Part shown: piece by piece, positions 44,861-57,224 of the stretch | How the letters are laid out: each line of letters begins with the position of its first letter | Position numbering within the stretch: the stretch's first letter is position 1 | NCBI RefSeq assembly: GCF_000001735.4 | Contig: NC_003075.7 | Location: forward strand, 3,659,001-3,723,000 | Source: Arabidopsis thaliana | Taxonomy: Eukaryota; Streptophyta; Magnoliopsida; Brassicales; Brassicaceae | Reading direction: 5' to 3' | Length of the DNA stretch: 64,000 nt | Notes under the pieces: generated by a model | Databases searched by the model: none | What the model was told of the DNA's origin: nothing | The model's input: only the letters and a program-made list of their open reading frames with translations | Position numbers and translations under genes: made by a program

Positions 44861-45592
44861 TTTTGCAACAATGGTGAGAAATTCAATCTTCAAATTTGAC
44901 CTTAATCCAGCAATTTAAGGCACAAATAGGTTCCCCAAACTATCCTAGACAAGAATCTAGCATCAAACAACTCATAAACATCAAGGAATTTCAAGAATTA
45001 GACATTTTTCACCTTGTAAAAATGGAATAAAAAAAAGGGATTTCGAACACATATCTTTGTAGATCAAGAAAACCAACACTATATTTAATAAAAGGACCGA
45101 AAACCGAGTGGAACAGACACCAAGTTTGTGAAAATCGAGTGTTTTTTATCGATTCCGTTTTTAACTGGCGACTCCGGTTCAATCTGGTGAGTTCGGTTAA
45201 TTGGCAATTTCCCGTTCAAGAGAATAAATCACTTACTCAGATTGATCGATCTCGGAGTCGGATTGATCGATCCCAGTATACATGATTGTTTTCAATCACG
45301 ATGTTGATGTTCAGATCGATCGATCTGAGGAGCAGATCGATCAATCTGTAGGGGGATTGATCGGTCCTTCTTTCTCTTTCCAAAATACCGGGTAGTGGAC
45401 CGATCGGTCCACTAGTGAATCGATCGGTCTGTCGCTCTCTGTAAATCAAAATAAAACTAATAAAATGCATGGACTGTTCAATCCATTTTTCGATCGATCG
45501 ATCCAATCCCCTTGTTTTTTTTTCCAATGAAATTGCAAGTAAAAACGAAAAGAAATGAAAGAATGTACATAGAATACATGGTGGGTGTGGAT
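44861..45592 (-). repeat. Post-integrase spacer of D with GATCGATC motifs
   Basis: About 730 bp between C and E. From 45233 to 45510 it carries about ten GATCGATC/GACCGATCGGTC-type palindromes, some as hairpins (CAGATCGATCGATCTG, then AGGAG, then CAGATCGATCAATCTG at about 45313-45349). The same motif type occurs in the D LTR at 61190-61330. The minus-strand ORF over it (45237-45527) is a by-product. Confidence 0.65.
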
Positions 45593-46092
45593 GTCGGATT
45601 CACACACTCAAGTATTTATTTATTTAGTGAGAAAGATTATTCTTGAGGACAAAAATAAGTATTAAGAATTATCAACAATGGAAAAAGCTATGAATTTGGT
45701 AAGAAAATGTGTATAGTAAGTTTGCACAAAAATATGTGTCCCTTTCATGGCCCTTGGCCCTATTACTTATACCTAAGGATCATAATTAATTCTCATTTAC
45801 ACATAATTATTATCTCTTAAATGTATCTGTTTCAGTCTTTGAATTTATTGTTCAAACGTTCAAATTTGAATTAACATTGAGCTTCATGGGCTTCACCTTT
45901 TCATCCCAGCGGCCTTTTAAACCAGCTACTTCTGATCTCGATTTTACTTTCACCTCGCGGTATGACCACTTCGGCCGCGTTCTTCTCCTTGACTAAAGGA
46001 GCATGTGGGCCACACTTTTGTGGGCCTCTTTCCTATCCATATGGCAATCTTTGGTTGGTATCGGACTTTCGGTGCGGGATACAACACCTACA
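45593..46092 (-). repeat. 3' LTR of element E
   Basis: 500 bp, matches 57225-57723 with scattered substitutions (for example GTGCGGGATACAACACC against GTGCGGGATCCAATACC). Ends TG...CA on the minus strand. Confidence 0.9.
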
Positions 46093-46555
46093 ATTAGTCC
46101 CCAAGTCTTTCGAAATGTTATTCTAATTCGGAAGATTTTGATGCCTTTAATGGACAAAGATTGTGGCATGTAATTTTTCTGATTTTCCCGCCAAAATCAC
46201 GCTACTCCTTTGATTTCAGAATTGCCCATAATTACGCGCGTGACATCTGTTACAATTATGACCACATCTTTAGTTATTTACTATTAATGCGGGAAACCCT
46301 TCCACTTCCTCCACGACTACCGAGGCGATTCCGTCATCATCACCAGTTTGCGTAAGGTAAATTCAATTTACTTCTTTCTTATTTTTCACACATCATTTCT
46401 TTCTAAGAACAAAGTTACTCCCCGTTTCTCTCATCTCAACTTTTCTTCTCCGATGAATTTTGATGCTGAGAGACCTGAATCCCCATCCTTTGACGAGGGC
46501 GGCTCTTGCAATGACATATGCACTCGTCCTAACGATATCCCCGACGCACACTATC

Positions 46556-46863
46556 AGTCCACTTGTACTCTTCAATCGCTCGAACGATTAAAGGAACATT
46601 GGTGGATTCCGCCTGAAATTATGGCGGGATCGAAGATGTCTAAGCCTATGGAATCTCCGGAGGACCACCGTTCCGGTTATTTTTATGTCTACGAGATCTA
46701 TTTCAAGGGTTGCGGATAGACCTTTCCTCTTCCCGAAGCCCTAGTTTGGTACCTAGCCGCCCTCAAAATTGCTCTACCCCAGTTAAACCCAACTTTCTCC
46801 GAACCATTTTAGGGATCATAACCGTCGCGACGGAGACCGGGTACATATTCAGAGTTCCCAAAC
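46556..46863. repeat. 308-bp direct repeat, left copy
   Basis: Starts AGTCCACTTGTACTC and ends AGAGTTCCCAAAC. The right copy at 47613-47920 has exactly the same length, with roughly 25 substitutions and no indels by eye. Confidence 0.88.
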
Positions 46864-47612
46864 TGGTACTCAACGATCATGTGGAGGGCTCTCGCTTAAG
46901 CTTTGCTCTATTGGCTGCCTCCTACTCCTGCTGAGGCGAGCGACTAGGGACCCACATGGAGAAACGTCTGAAGTACGACTAGGTCTGGCGACATCTAAAG
47001 GGGGCTCCATATGTCGATCCTCTACTGTCTTGGATCCTCGAACACAAACACATAGCTTGATCTGAGAGATAGCTCGCCATATCTTGCTCATCGTAATGTT
47101 GTTCTTCTTAGTAGAGGCAATTGATGTGAGTCAAATTAATCCTAAGACCACTCTCTCAAATAAGAGATTGATTGTAGGATTTTAGGGTCGAATTTCACAA
47201 TGCTTTTTGACCACACAATAGACTAATGTTATCGAATTAAGCTAAACAAATAGATTATAAAATAAAGAAATAAAATCAAGCAATAGCATATTGAGAGTTG
47301 TAAAATAAGATAATAAAAGCGTTAGGCTTAGGGTATTCTCAGGAAATAGATGATAGTAGATCAAGCACGTTAAACAAGTTCGATAAGTTCACCTTGGTAG
47401 ATAGGCCAATTCTTAATACACGCCTTCAAACCAGACTCATCAAATAGTAGTTCTTGTAATAGATCCCTATGGTGGGTATACCTATTATCTGAGATCAAGT
47501 TCTAGGTGGTCAATCTAAAACTAGCATTAAGAACAAACAAAGATGAAGAATCCTACAATAACTTAGCAAGTTGGCAATCTACCAAATCATCTATGAAGCA
47601 AACAACATGATT
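46864..47612. other. 749-bp chimeric segment copied from the D/LTR-A junction
   Basis: Matches 14181-15058 (878 bp) about 95% in the part compared, with an internal deletion of about 130 bp. It includes both the end of D's ORF1 (46870-47091) and the start of LTR-A (from about 47122), joined at the same point (GGCAATTGATGT) as at 14432-14443. It is therefore derived from a locus that already had LTR-A in ORF1. Confidence 0.82.
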
Positions 47613-47920
47613 AGTCCACTTGTACTCTTCAATCACTCGAACAATTAAAGGAACATTGCTGGATTCCGCCTGAAATTATGGTGGAATCGAAGATGCCTGA
47701 GCCCACGGAATCTCCGGAGGACCACCGCTCCGATTATTTTTGTGTCTACGAGATCTATTTGAAGGGTTGCAGACTGACATTTCCTCTTCCCAAAGCCCTA
47801 GTTTGGTACCTAGACGCCCTCGAAATTGCTCTACCCCAGTTAACCCCAACCTTCTCCGAACCATTTTAGGGATCATAACTGTCGCGGTAGAGACCTGGTA
47901 CATATTCAGAGTTCCCAAAC
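47613..47920. repeat. 308-bp direct repeat, right copy
   Basis: Partner of 46556-46863; reading of the E antisense gene continues from here (CGAACGAGCTTCTTAGC). Confidence 0.88.
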
Positions 47921-50270
47921 CGAACGAGCTTCTTAGCGTAAGAAGTTCGTCAAAGAAAACTGGCTACTTCTCGGCATACCCGAATGCCAATAGAAACCTC
48001 ATTTCTCATCTTCCGAACAAAGATGAGAACTGGTACCATCCTTGGTTCTTAGTAAAGAAAACTCCTGCTTCGATTGGGAGCCTTTCCAAAGTGCTTCCAT
48101 CGAAATGGTCCACAAAACTTGGTAGAGATTAGGACATAAACATACTTATCTTATGTTTGATTACCCGTTCCTTTACTAACCCGCAGCGTCGTTTTTTTTT
48201 TTTTGAACCTTTCATCACCCCGACTCTTCCGACTGAGAATTCATCGAGTTCTTCAAAGTGGTTCTCGAAGGCGAAACTCTATGGAACTCGTTTACCCCTA
48301 ACCGGTTCATAGAAGCCAATCGAAAGCTTAAAATGAGTCCTCTTGAGCAACTTCATCATCTTCTGCCGCCTCCTCCCCTACCTCAAGGAAAATCAGCCCG
48401 GGCTATTGCTTCCCGGCGCAAGACGCTAGCCAAACTGATGGTCGAGGGTTGCGAGGCAAACAAATCATTCCTTATGTCTTCTATTTACGAAAAGGAATAT
48501 AGCAGGACTCTGCTAGTTGATGATGGCAGTATCGAAGGGGCCAGGTCTACCGGCGCTTTCAGATCTAGTCCTCGCCGTGAGGGCCATAGTGGTCGCTCAC
48601 CTCAAAGAGATCGATCCCCTCGCCGTGACTCTCCTCGACCTTCTTCCCGAGATTGATTGAGCAGCGAACCAATTGCAGACTTAATTTGCAAAAAGAGAGA
48701 TAGACCAGCGCGTGGTAGCTCTTCTACTCGGAGGGACAAATCAAAGGCTCGAACTAATAGCTCCCCTCGATCATCTCCTCCACCCCGATCGATGGGTCCC
48801 CCTCCTCCTTGGAAGGGCAAATTTTCTTCCCTCGAAGCTGACCTTCGCTCCCTCTCTGATTCTAAGCAAAAGCTGGAGGACCGCGTTGACCATCTCTATT
48901 CCGAGCTCAGAAAATCAAACGGCGAGTTGCAAGATCAGTATCAAAGACACGACAAACTCCAGGACAAACTCTCGGTTACCCGAGACAGACTCTCTGAATC
49001 CAAAGCTGCTTATGACTCGAATAATCAATTTACCGAACTTAAGGGCAAGTACAAAGCAATCACCAAGCTTCGAGATGCTGAACTGGCTAAGTCGGCGTTA
49101 AAAGCCAGAAAAGAGGTGAAAGTTTGCGGGATGGAACTTATTCATGGGGCTATTCTTTTTATTCAAACTGAGAAGACCAGATCAAAGCTAGAATCAGATA
49201 TCAAGGAGCACAAAAGCAACTTGCTTTTGCTGGACCAAACACCGAAGATGACTTCTCTGAGGAACAAGAAAGGTCCGAACTGGAAGCCGTTTTAGCTGAA
49301 AAAGAGGTCGCCTTGCTGTCCTTCCTACTTCATCCTTGAATCCTCAACACTTCGAGGAGTTTTTCAATGAATCACCCCCTTTGAGTGAATCGGGTTTAGA
49401 TTGGGATGGAAAACTTTTTTACCTGAAATTTTATTGTTCACAGTCTGCTATAAATGATTTTTATTGACTTGAACTGTTCGCTTCAGGCTCTAGTGAGCCG
49501 GTTGATACTACCGCACCCGAGGTGCCTGCCACACCGGTAGAGATTCCTGAGTCAGCCCCTATTTTGCTAGAAGCTCCACCGGCCGTGAACAACGAGAATG
49601 TGGTCATCCCGGATGATGAAAAGGACGCTAGGCTTGAGTCGGGAACCCCTTCTGAGCAACTCCCTGCCGCTGAACCAACCGAAACCGAGGCAGCTGTTGT
49701 TGAACCCGAGATGGCTACAGATTCTTAGTGGATGCGTCTACCTTAACTGGGGATTGTCCCAAACATTTTAAAAACTTGAAATTAAATTTAGATAAGTATG
49801 TCGTTGCCTAAGGAGGCTTTTTATTCCAAATAGAGTGTTTGCTTGAGCAGGCTTTTAAACCTTTTAAAATTATAATCCTAAGGGGGTTTTGCTAAGGTAG
49901 AACGCGGATTTGCAAAGTCCGTCTTTAAATATGTTTTGACCATATGGCTAAGTTTCAAGATTTTTAGGCTGATCAGACGTTACTCTTAGAACGCGAGAAT
50001 TGAGCTCGTTTAAAACGTGAATTTCCCATCTCGTGTTTAATCAATTCGGCTTAACTATTGGGCTTAGGCCTCGATTATTTTACTTTGTATTTAATGGACC
50101 TTTCGTGTTTAATGCGTCGGTTGCCTTTCCCTTTCCATTCCTCGAGAAACAAGAAAAAGCTTCACGTCTAAGAGGCAACAATTGTCTTTTTTCGATTTCC
50201 AAAAATGGTTTAAACCATTCAAACACGCCATAATTACTAAGTTTTTGGTTTCAAGATAAAACCTAACCCT

Positions 50271-50280
50271 CTATAAATAA
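50271..50280 (+). promoter_or_regulatory. TATA box before the second E antisense ORF
   Basis: CTATAAATAA, a canonical plant TATA box, 67 bp upstream of the ATG at 50347 and on the strand opposite to pol. It suggests an independent promoter inside the 3' part of E. Confidence 0.5.
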
Positions 50281-50346
50281 GAGTCCAATCTGCCACCAAA
50301 ATTTCCTAGTATGATTTCAGAAATTTACTTGGTAAACATTACAAGA

Positions 50347-51404
50347 ATGGAAAACGATGGAGTCGCCACAGTTTGTCCTCTCGATCCCGGCAGCCCATTG
50401 TTCTTGTCCGGCGATGGTTTCAAACCAGCCGGCGTTCTCTTTCCTCACGCCGCTTGTGCAATGAGAGACAGCATTTAGGCCTCAAAAGGCAACCGCTCGA
50501 GGCCCGCATCGCTCGTGTAGAAAAGAAAGTGAGGGCCATGGAGAGTGATCCCTTCCAATGGGAGTGGAGGAACTTCGACTGCGTACCCGGGATCCCGACT
50601 ATGCTCTACATGTACCTCTGTGCTCGAGGTGAAGTTCCTAGTCCTATAAACGCTCCTGTCGAAGTGGTCCCATCCGGCAGCGAAAAGGATGATGACGAGG
50701 AGGAGGACAACAACCCAGGAAGCGTGTCAAGAATGACTTCGAGGCGGATGCCAAAATGAAGCATCCACCTCGAACCTTGAACCGGCGATGAAGGAGCCTG
50801 TTCCTGACCCTCTCTCATAAATGTCCCTCGAACTCGCTACTTTTCTTTATTTTTTTTTGTTTTTTTTCTTTTGAACTTGCTCTGGGCTCCGACCCATTTT
50901 AATTCATGGAAACTTTCCTATTCTCCTGACTTTGAAATATTCGTTCTGGAGATATGTTTTAAATGAAGGTCAGACTAGAAGGTGTGAGTCTTTCCGCGAA
51001 TCACTTCATTCTTGAATGGGATTGCGGTCTCCATGGGTTACGAGAACCCCTATAAATTGTAGCTCTAAGTCCTCTTTATTTTCCACATAACCTATCTTTC
51101 CTTTTCTGCAGCTATGGAGTTCAACCTTTAATGTTCGGAGTTTATGCCAGATTTTTTAAGAGTCGGAATGATGGACAAGGATATCCCAAACGTGCCGGGA
51201 AGGGGGCCTTCTCCACCTCGTGGCTTCTTCAGGTCCCAAATCCGAGCTCCATGTGCGCTGATCAAGGGGCTTCCGGACAGAGATGAAGAAATCGCGATGT
51301 CATTCATCAAAGCTCTTGCGGTTCAGCACCAGAAGCATTCGTTAGAAAAGAAGAAACTCCAGAATAAGATCAATCAAATGCTACGAAGGGTCACCGTGAT
51401 ATAG
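50347..51404 (+). pseudogene. Second antisense ORF region of E, unknown protein
   Basis: From ATG 50347 (MENDGVATVCPLDPGSPLFL) the first frame closes after 44 codons. A second frame stays open to 50759 (EARIARVEKKVRAMESDPF..., acidic DDDEEEDNN). Another segment at 51144-51404 reads MPDFLRVGMMDKDIPNVPGRGPS... and ends in a heptad-like KKKLQNKINQMLRR. I do not recognise a family. It could be one decayed, perhaps spliced gene or two. It lies between the first antisense gene and the end of pol. Confidence 0.4.
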
Positions 51405-51831
51405 GGAGCTTCACACCCTCAACTCTCATCCCGGGGATTGGATCGAGCTCAGAGTCTCCGAGTTTGCTCGCATACAGGACTGTATGTTGCCAATTTTTGA
51501 CCTCGCTGGTCAAGGAGTCCAAGTGTTCTGTAAGACGAGAAGAATTTCCTAATTCGAAGTGCGCGCATGTTGAGACTTCGTCTTCTTTACTTACTGCTGT
51601 GAATAAATGTAGTTTTGTTTCCTATTTTTGTATGTTCGCACAGTCGAACTCCTTTCTTTTTTAATGAATAAAACAAATTTTATTAGTAGCTAAACTATTT
51701 CCTAGCTGCCTACGTACCCATTTCGGGATCAAACCACACCGTAGTTTATGTACATAAAAAACGCGTGTTACTTTAAACATAAAATTTCTTAAAGTTCACC
51801 ACATTCGAAGGACGTTGGACTAGCCTGTCTT

Positions 51832-54800
51832 TTAATCCTTTAATCTGTAAACACCATTCCGATCCACTTCGATAACAATATAAGGACCTTCCCAATTAAT
51901 ATCGAGTTTACCTGCTCCTTCTTCCTTCTTATTATCAAAAACATGCTTTAGCATGAAATCCCCTACAAAGAAAGGCCTGCTTTTGACTTTGGTATTGTAA
52001 TACCGAGCTGCCGCTTGCTGATAATTTTGAATCCGGATTAAGGCCTGATCTCGCCTTTCATTGATAGTATCTAACGAATCATCGAGCATCGCTGAGTTTT
52101 CCTTTTCGTTTAGTGGAGCCTCTGTTCGGCGAAGTCCGGGCACGTTAAGTTCGGCCGAAACCACTGCTTCCATCCCGTTTACCAAAGAAAACGGAGTTTC
52201 CCCTAGAACGCCTAGGAGTTGTACGATAAGCCCACAAAATGGGTTGGAGCTCGTCGTACCATCCCCCCCCCCTTCAAATGATTTAAGCGCTTTTTTAGAT
52301 TGCTAAGGATTGTCTTGTTTGCACCTTCGGCTTGGCCATTTCCTTGTGGGTACCGTGGGGTGGAATAACTAACTTTGATTCTCCAATCTGAGTAGAAAGC
52401 TTCGAGTTCGTGCAAAATGAACTGTGGTCTGTTGTCCGTAACTATCTCGTACGGGATGCCGTGTCGACATATGATGTTGTTCCAAATAAAAGTTTTTACC
52501 GCCGAGTCTTTGATGCTCATGTATGCTTCGGCTTCAATCCACTTCGAAAAGTAATCTATTAAAACCAAAAGATAATGTACGCCTTGGGCTGAGCTGTGCA
52601 ATGGTCCAACGATATCCATCGACCACCTCATAAACGGGTATGGGGCAGAGATGGAAGAGAATAACTCTGAAGGCTGATGGATAAGAGGTGCATGGAATTG
52701 GCAATGTTTACACCGCTGGGCATACTTAACACAATCCGTGATCATAGTGGGCCAGTAATATCCCATTCTTTTAATCTTGAAAGCCATGACCCTTCCTAAA
52801 GAATGACTGCCACACAAACCTTCGTATACTTCGCTCAAGACGATCTCGACTTCGGGTCCAAAAATGACAATAGATAAGGATCGCTGACACCTCGTCTATA
52901 CAAAGCAACCTTTGATACACAAAATTTCGCGCTAACGTTTCTCACTTTTCTAGCTTGCCACTTATTTTTTGGGAGCTCACCTGTCACGATGTAATGCTTT
53001 ATTGGCTCTCTCCAATCAGCCTCCCAATCTTTAGCCAGAATTTGGTCGATCTCATGGAATATCCATGGTTCCGGTTCGGGGTGCTCATTTGGTTCAAGGA
53101 TGTCTTCCTCGATTAGTGGCTCAGTCTCTATAACTATTTCTGGAACTGAATCTTTTGTCAGATTGGCGGGCTCTTCGACATTACTTTATTTTGGTACGAC
53201 GGGCTAAGGTATGATTGAACCTTTTGACTTTCTACGTTTGACAGGTGGCAACTCAATTTCGGGTTCACCACGATCACATGCTGCAGCTCGAGACCGTGTA
53301 ACGACGAGGGTTTCATTTCCTTGCTTAATGCTCTGCTCATAAATACATTCCACCGGGATGACTTTTACTACTTTGCGATATGCCTCCATTCTTGAATCTT
53401 TGGCTTCATAATCGCCATTATATTGGTTAACAACCAATTGTGAATCGCAATAAGCGACTACCTCTTCAGCACCAATTCCCTGTACTAGCCTGAGTCCTAC
53501 GATTAGAGCTTCATACTCTGCCTCGTTGTTAGAGGCGTTAAATAATAAACGGAATGACTGTTCAAGACTTTATGATGTTGGGGATTCCAACTTTATTCGC
53601 ACTCTGGATTCTTGTTTTGATGAAGACCCGTCTACATGTAGATTCCAAGTTTGATTCTCCGGTTGCTCTAGGGCGCCAAGCACTGGTAATTCAGTCAAGA
53701 AATCGTCTAAAACTTGAGCCTTCATGGCAACTTGGCTCTTGTACTCTATATCATACTCACTTAACTCAACAACCCACTTCGCCAGTCTTCCGGATTGATT
53801 TGGACTATGAAGAATTGTTCGAAGTGGCTGATTCGTTAACACTTCGATTGGATGAGACTGGAAATACGGATACAGTTTCCGACTGGATGTTACCACTACG
53901 AGTGCGAGTTTTTCCATCATTGTATACCTGGTCTCTGGATCCGTCATGGACTTGCTTATGTAGTAAATCGGTTTTTGTTCTCCCAGTCCTCCCGGATCAA
54001 AACTCCGCTAACTAAATGATTTGACTCCGAAACGTACAAAAAGAGCTTTTCATTTGCTTCGTGTTTAGACAATACGGGTGGCGTGGTTAGGTACGTCTTA
54101 AGCTGTCCGAATGCTTCTTCACACTTCTCATCCCAAAGAAACCCTTTGTTTCCCTCTAAAATTTGATAAATGGGTAAGGATTTAACCGTTGATCTTGAAA
54201 TAAAACGGTTCAACACTGCAATTCGGCCGGTTAATCGTTGTACTTCTTTAAAGTTTCTTAGAGACGGCATGTTGAGAAAGCCATTAATTTGATTCAGATT
54301 GGCTTCAATTCCTTTTTTTTTTGTCACAATATAACCAAGGAATTCCCCGGATGGGACTCTAAACGTGCACTTTGCCGGGTTCAGCTTCATTTGGTATTGA
54401 TTAAGAATCTCAAAGCATTCTTCTAAATGCTTGACGTGGTCTTCTTTCTTCAACAACTTGACCAACATATCATATATGTAAACTTCCATCTTCTTCCCAA
54501 GATGTTCGTGGAACATTTTGTTGACCAATCGTTGATAGGTAGCTCCTACATTTTTTAAACCAAAAGACATTACCTTATAACAATAGATACCCCTATCCGT
54601 GATAAATGACGTCTTCTCTTGATCTTCGCGATTCATCATTATTTGATTATAACCCGAAAAATCGTCCATCAAAGTTAGTAACTCATTTCCAACGGTTGAT
54701 TCCACAAGACGATCTATATGTGGAAGCGGGAAACTGTCCTTCAGGCAAGCTTTGTTGAGGTCCATGAAATCGATGCATACCCTGTCTTTTCCATTCTTCT

Positions 54801-55720
54801 TTTTGACCACGACGGTTCTTGCCACCCAATCTGGGTATTGCACCTCCCTTATAGATCCTATATTTAAAAGCTTATCCACTTCGTCGTTTACCGGTTTTGC
54901 TCGTTCCACTTCGAGTTTCCTTCTTTTTTTGTTTTAAAGGTTTGAAGGTTGGATCCACGTTTAGCTCATGGCAGATAATGCTTGGTTCTATGCCAGGCAT
55001 GTCTGTTGCTGACCATGCAAACGATGCTTTTATTTTCTTTAAAAGTTCAACTAAAGTTTCTTTTTTTCGCCAGTTAGAGTGGCTCCAATTCAAACTTTCC
55101 GATCTGGTTTGTCTTCTTCTAACATTACTTCGATGTCGACATCGTCCCCCTTCTGCCCACTAGGAAATCTTGGGACTATTCCTTTCTTTGCGGGCTTCGT
55201 TAATTGCTATTGGACCTTCAAACGGTGGCTAGTTAGATAACATGTCCACGAAGCTTCTTGGTCTCACCGAATTGTTTCCACTACGCTTGGAGTTGGAAAT
55301 TTGATGCATTGATGATACGTAAAGGGGACCGCCTTCATTTGATAAATCCAAGGAGTTCCGAGGATGATGTTGTAAGCTGCCGGTTTGTCAAAAATGATAA
55401 AGTCCACAATCTTCGACATCTTTCCAGCTAACCACCTGTAACTTGATTGTTCCAAGAGACATGGCTGATCCGCTCTCTTAATTCCCATTCTTTCCAAAGT
55501 ACCTAGAAAGATCAAATCAACCGAACTACCCGTATCGACGAGAATTCTTGGTACTTCAAAGTTAGCCACGTCTAGAGTAATGACTAGAGCATCGTCGTGA
55601 GGTGTTTCGAGGTGCCGTGTTTCTTCCTCGTGAAATGATATTGAAGAGCCTTGGTAGTTCACTTCTTCACTCAAGCTTGATTTAAGTAGAACATTTCGCC
55701 TATGCTTTTTCATAGCAGTA
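51832..55720 (-). pseudogene. Element E protease-pol, broken
   Basis: Minus-strand order: protease 55713-55264 (ILVDTGSSVDLIFLGTL, intact DTG); UAG at 55209-55207; RT 55093-53956 (VVVKKKNGKDRVCIDFMDLN, FGLKNVGATYQRLVN), where the catalytic box reads YIYD instead of YIDD, removing one metal-binding Asp; RNase H 53947-53158 (LHVDGSSSKQES; CDSQLVVNQ region); integrase 52838-51832 ([34 protein letters not shown]), with a frameshift in a C-run at 52262-52272. The tail [19 protein letters not shown] ends at 51832. Several further stops. Confidence 0.88.
55201..55209 (-). promoter_or_regulatory. Leaky-stop context TAG-CAA-TTA in element E
   Basis: Minus strand GTC CAA TAG CAA TTA ACG, between protease and RT, in the frame that continues EVMLEEDKPDRKV. 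The homologous T1 frame reads SICLDDAKPERCVEIGG, so the stop aligns with the T1 UAG although the surrounding residues have diverged. CAA-UAG-CAA-UUA equals the tobacco mosaic virus replicase readthrough site. Confidence 0.8.
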
Positions 55721-55899
55721 ACAGAATCACGGCAAAGTTTGGAGCCTCAGAGGATCACATTGATCTTTCTTTTCGAACTTCTTTGTTCCTCTTCGTTAGT
55801 CAACCTCGGCCTTTTGGAATTTTGAACTTAGGAGTTATCCCTTGCTTCGTGATATTTCTTCACAAAATCATCTATGTTGAATTTGGAAAGATCTCCACT

Positions 55900-57142
55900 G
55901 GCCCATAGTTACACGAGGTGCCTTTTAAGGACACTACAATCTTTGGTTAGATGTCCGGTTATCCTATGTATGTCGCAGTACAGAGTTTTGTCCCGGACCC
56001 AAGTGTTTAATTTTTCTTTCCCGACATTATTGTTGAAAGGTTGCGACCCAAACTTCTCTTGGTAGGGAAGGTGACCGCTGGTTTTGCTGGCCTATTCCTT
56101 TTTGCAAAGCTTTCTTTTTCATCTTCTACTTCCATCCAATTGTTTACTCGGAAAAGAGCATCATGAATTATGTCCGACTTGTGAAGTATTAAATCCTCTT
56201 TGAATCTTGAATCGTGCCTCAAACCTTTCCGTAGGGCAGACAAAGCTGACTGTTGTGAAATCCTTGGGAGTTTTGAAAGTACATTCTTGAACTTGGTGAT
56301 GAAAGTCCAAAGTGATTCACTCGGCCCTTGTGACAAATTCCAAAGATCGGTGTCCGAAATGCTTTTATCAATAAGAATGGAATACTGCTTCAAAAACACG
56401 GCTGACAATTCGTTGAAGTTACTGATTGAACCTGGTTCTAACTGGGTGAACCACATAAGCGCTTGTCCGCACAGATTTTCAGAAAAGAGTTTGCAGTATC
56501 CCGTATCTTCCTCAGCTTCATCCAAGTCGACCCGTCCTGCGGCGATTAGAAAAGCTTCGAGAGAACTTTTTGGATCCTCCAAACCGTTGTACGGTTCTAG
56601 ATTAAGCTTCCGAGAATCCCTCATTCTCAAACTTGCGATTTATGGGATGAAAGGTGTTCGATGTTTGCCTAGCTTCTTCGATGACCCGGTTGATATCCGG
56701 TTCCGAACTCGTGGCCTGATGGAATTTTGACCTCATTTCCTTTAGTTCCTGGCTCACCTTCCTCATGGTCTCGAGCTGTTTGAGGTTTTCATGCTCGTGC
56801 TGCTGCGAGCTGATCTTCACCTCTGAGATGTATTTCCCCATCTTCCGGTTGAACCACCGCGTTAGCGGCATCAGGAGTTGTTTGTCCACTAGTTCCATTT
56901 CGCACAAGGGAGCTTGGCGAATTGAAAATAGTCCTCCAAACTCCGACGGGGTTTCTTACATTCATAGAACGAACACGAGATTGTATAGTATTGACATTCT
57001 GACTAAGAGATACCTGGTTTGCTTGCAGTGTTTCAACAGCCTTTTCCACATCCAAGAATTTTTGCGTTATTTCTGACATGGGTTGTTGCATGGTTTTGAG
57101 AGTTTCGGCTAACGATGCGTTGATGGAGTCTTCTCCGGCCAT
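55900..57142 (-). pseudogene. Element E gag, broken
   Basis: ATG 57142 (MAGEDSINASLAETLKTM), 83 bp after the LTR. A coiled-coil-like N-terminus is followed by the gag core at 56600-56100 (LEPYNGLEDPKSSLEAFLIA, KLFSENLCGQALMWFTQLEPG, FLKQYSILIDKSISDTDLW), homologous to T1 gag. The knuckle CDIHRITGHLTKDC lies near 55975-55930. Frameshift near 56610 and stops after 56007. Confidence 0.85.
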
Positions 57143-57224
57143 TGCTGGTTATCTTGAAATCGCGGTATAGAAAATCTGACAATTCAAGAATCCTCCGTCC
57201 ACACAGGCGGCGCCAAAATATGGA

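Larger units (their letters stand above)
46456..49728 (+). pseudogene. E antisense gene, relative of the T1 antisense gene, broken
   Basis: ATG 46456 (MNFDAERPESPSFDEGG). A PF04195-like part reads YFYVYEIYFKGCG...FPLPEALVWYL, then, after the insertion at 46864-47612, NELLSVRSSSKKTGYFSAYPN and HPWFLVKKTPASIGSL. A Ser/Arg/Pro-rich segment follows (RRDSPRPSSRD region, 48560-48800), then a coiled-coil-like region (LSDSKQKLEDRVDHLYSELRK..., 48840-49250) and an acidic Pro/Glu tail ending 49728. Many stops and frame changes. The layout (N-terminal domain, basic linker, coiled coil, acidic tail) matches the intact T1 gene at 23803-26307. Confidence 0.65.

Noticed and set aside
45233..45510. GATC-rich stretch as a replication or methylation control region
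   Set aside because: Dam-type GATC logic applies to bacteria; here the motif belongs to a retrotransposon spacer.
45237..45527. ORF with RSI/DRS repeats
   Set aside because: Caused by GATCGATC repeats in the D spacer; no homologue is implied.
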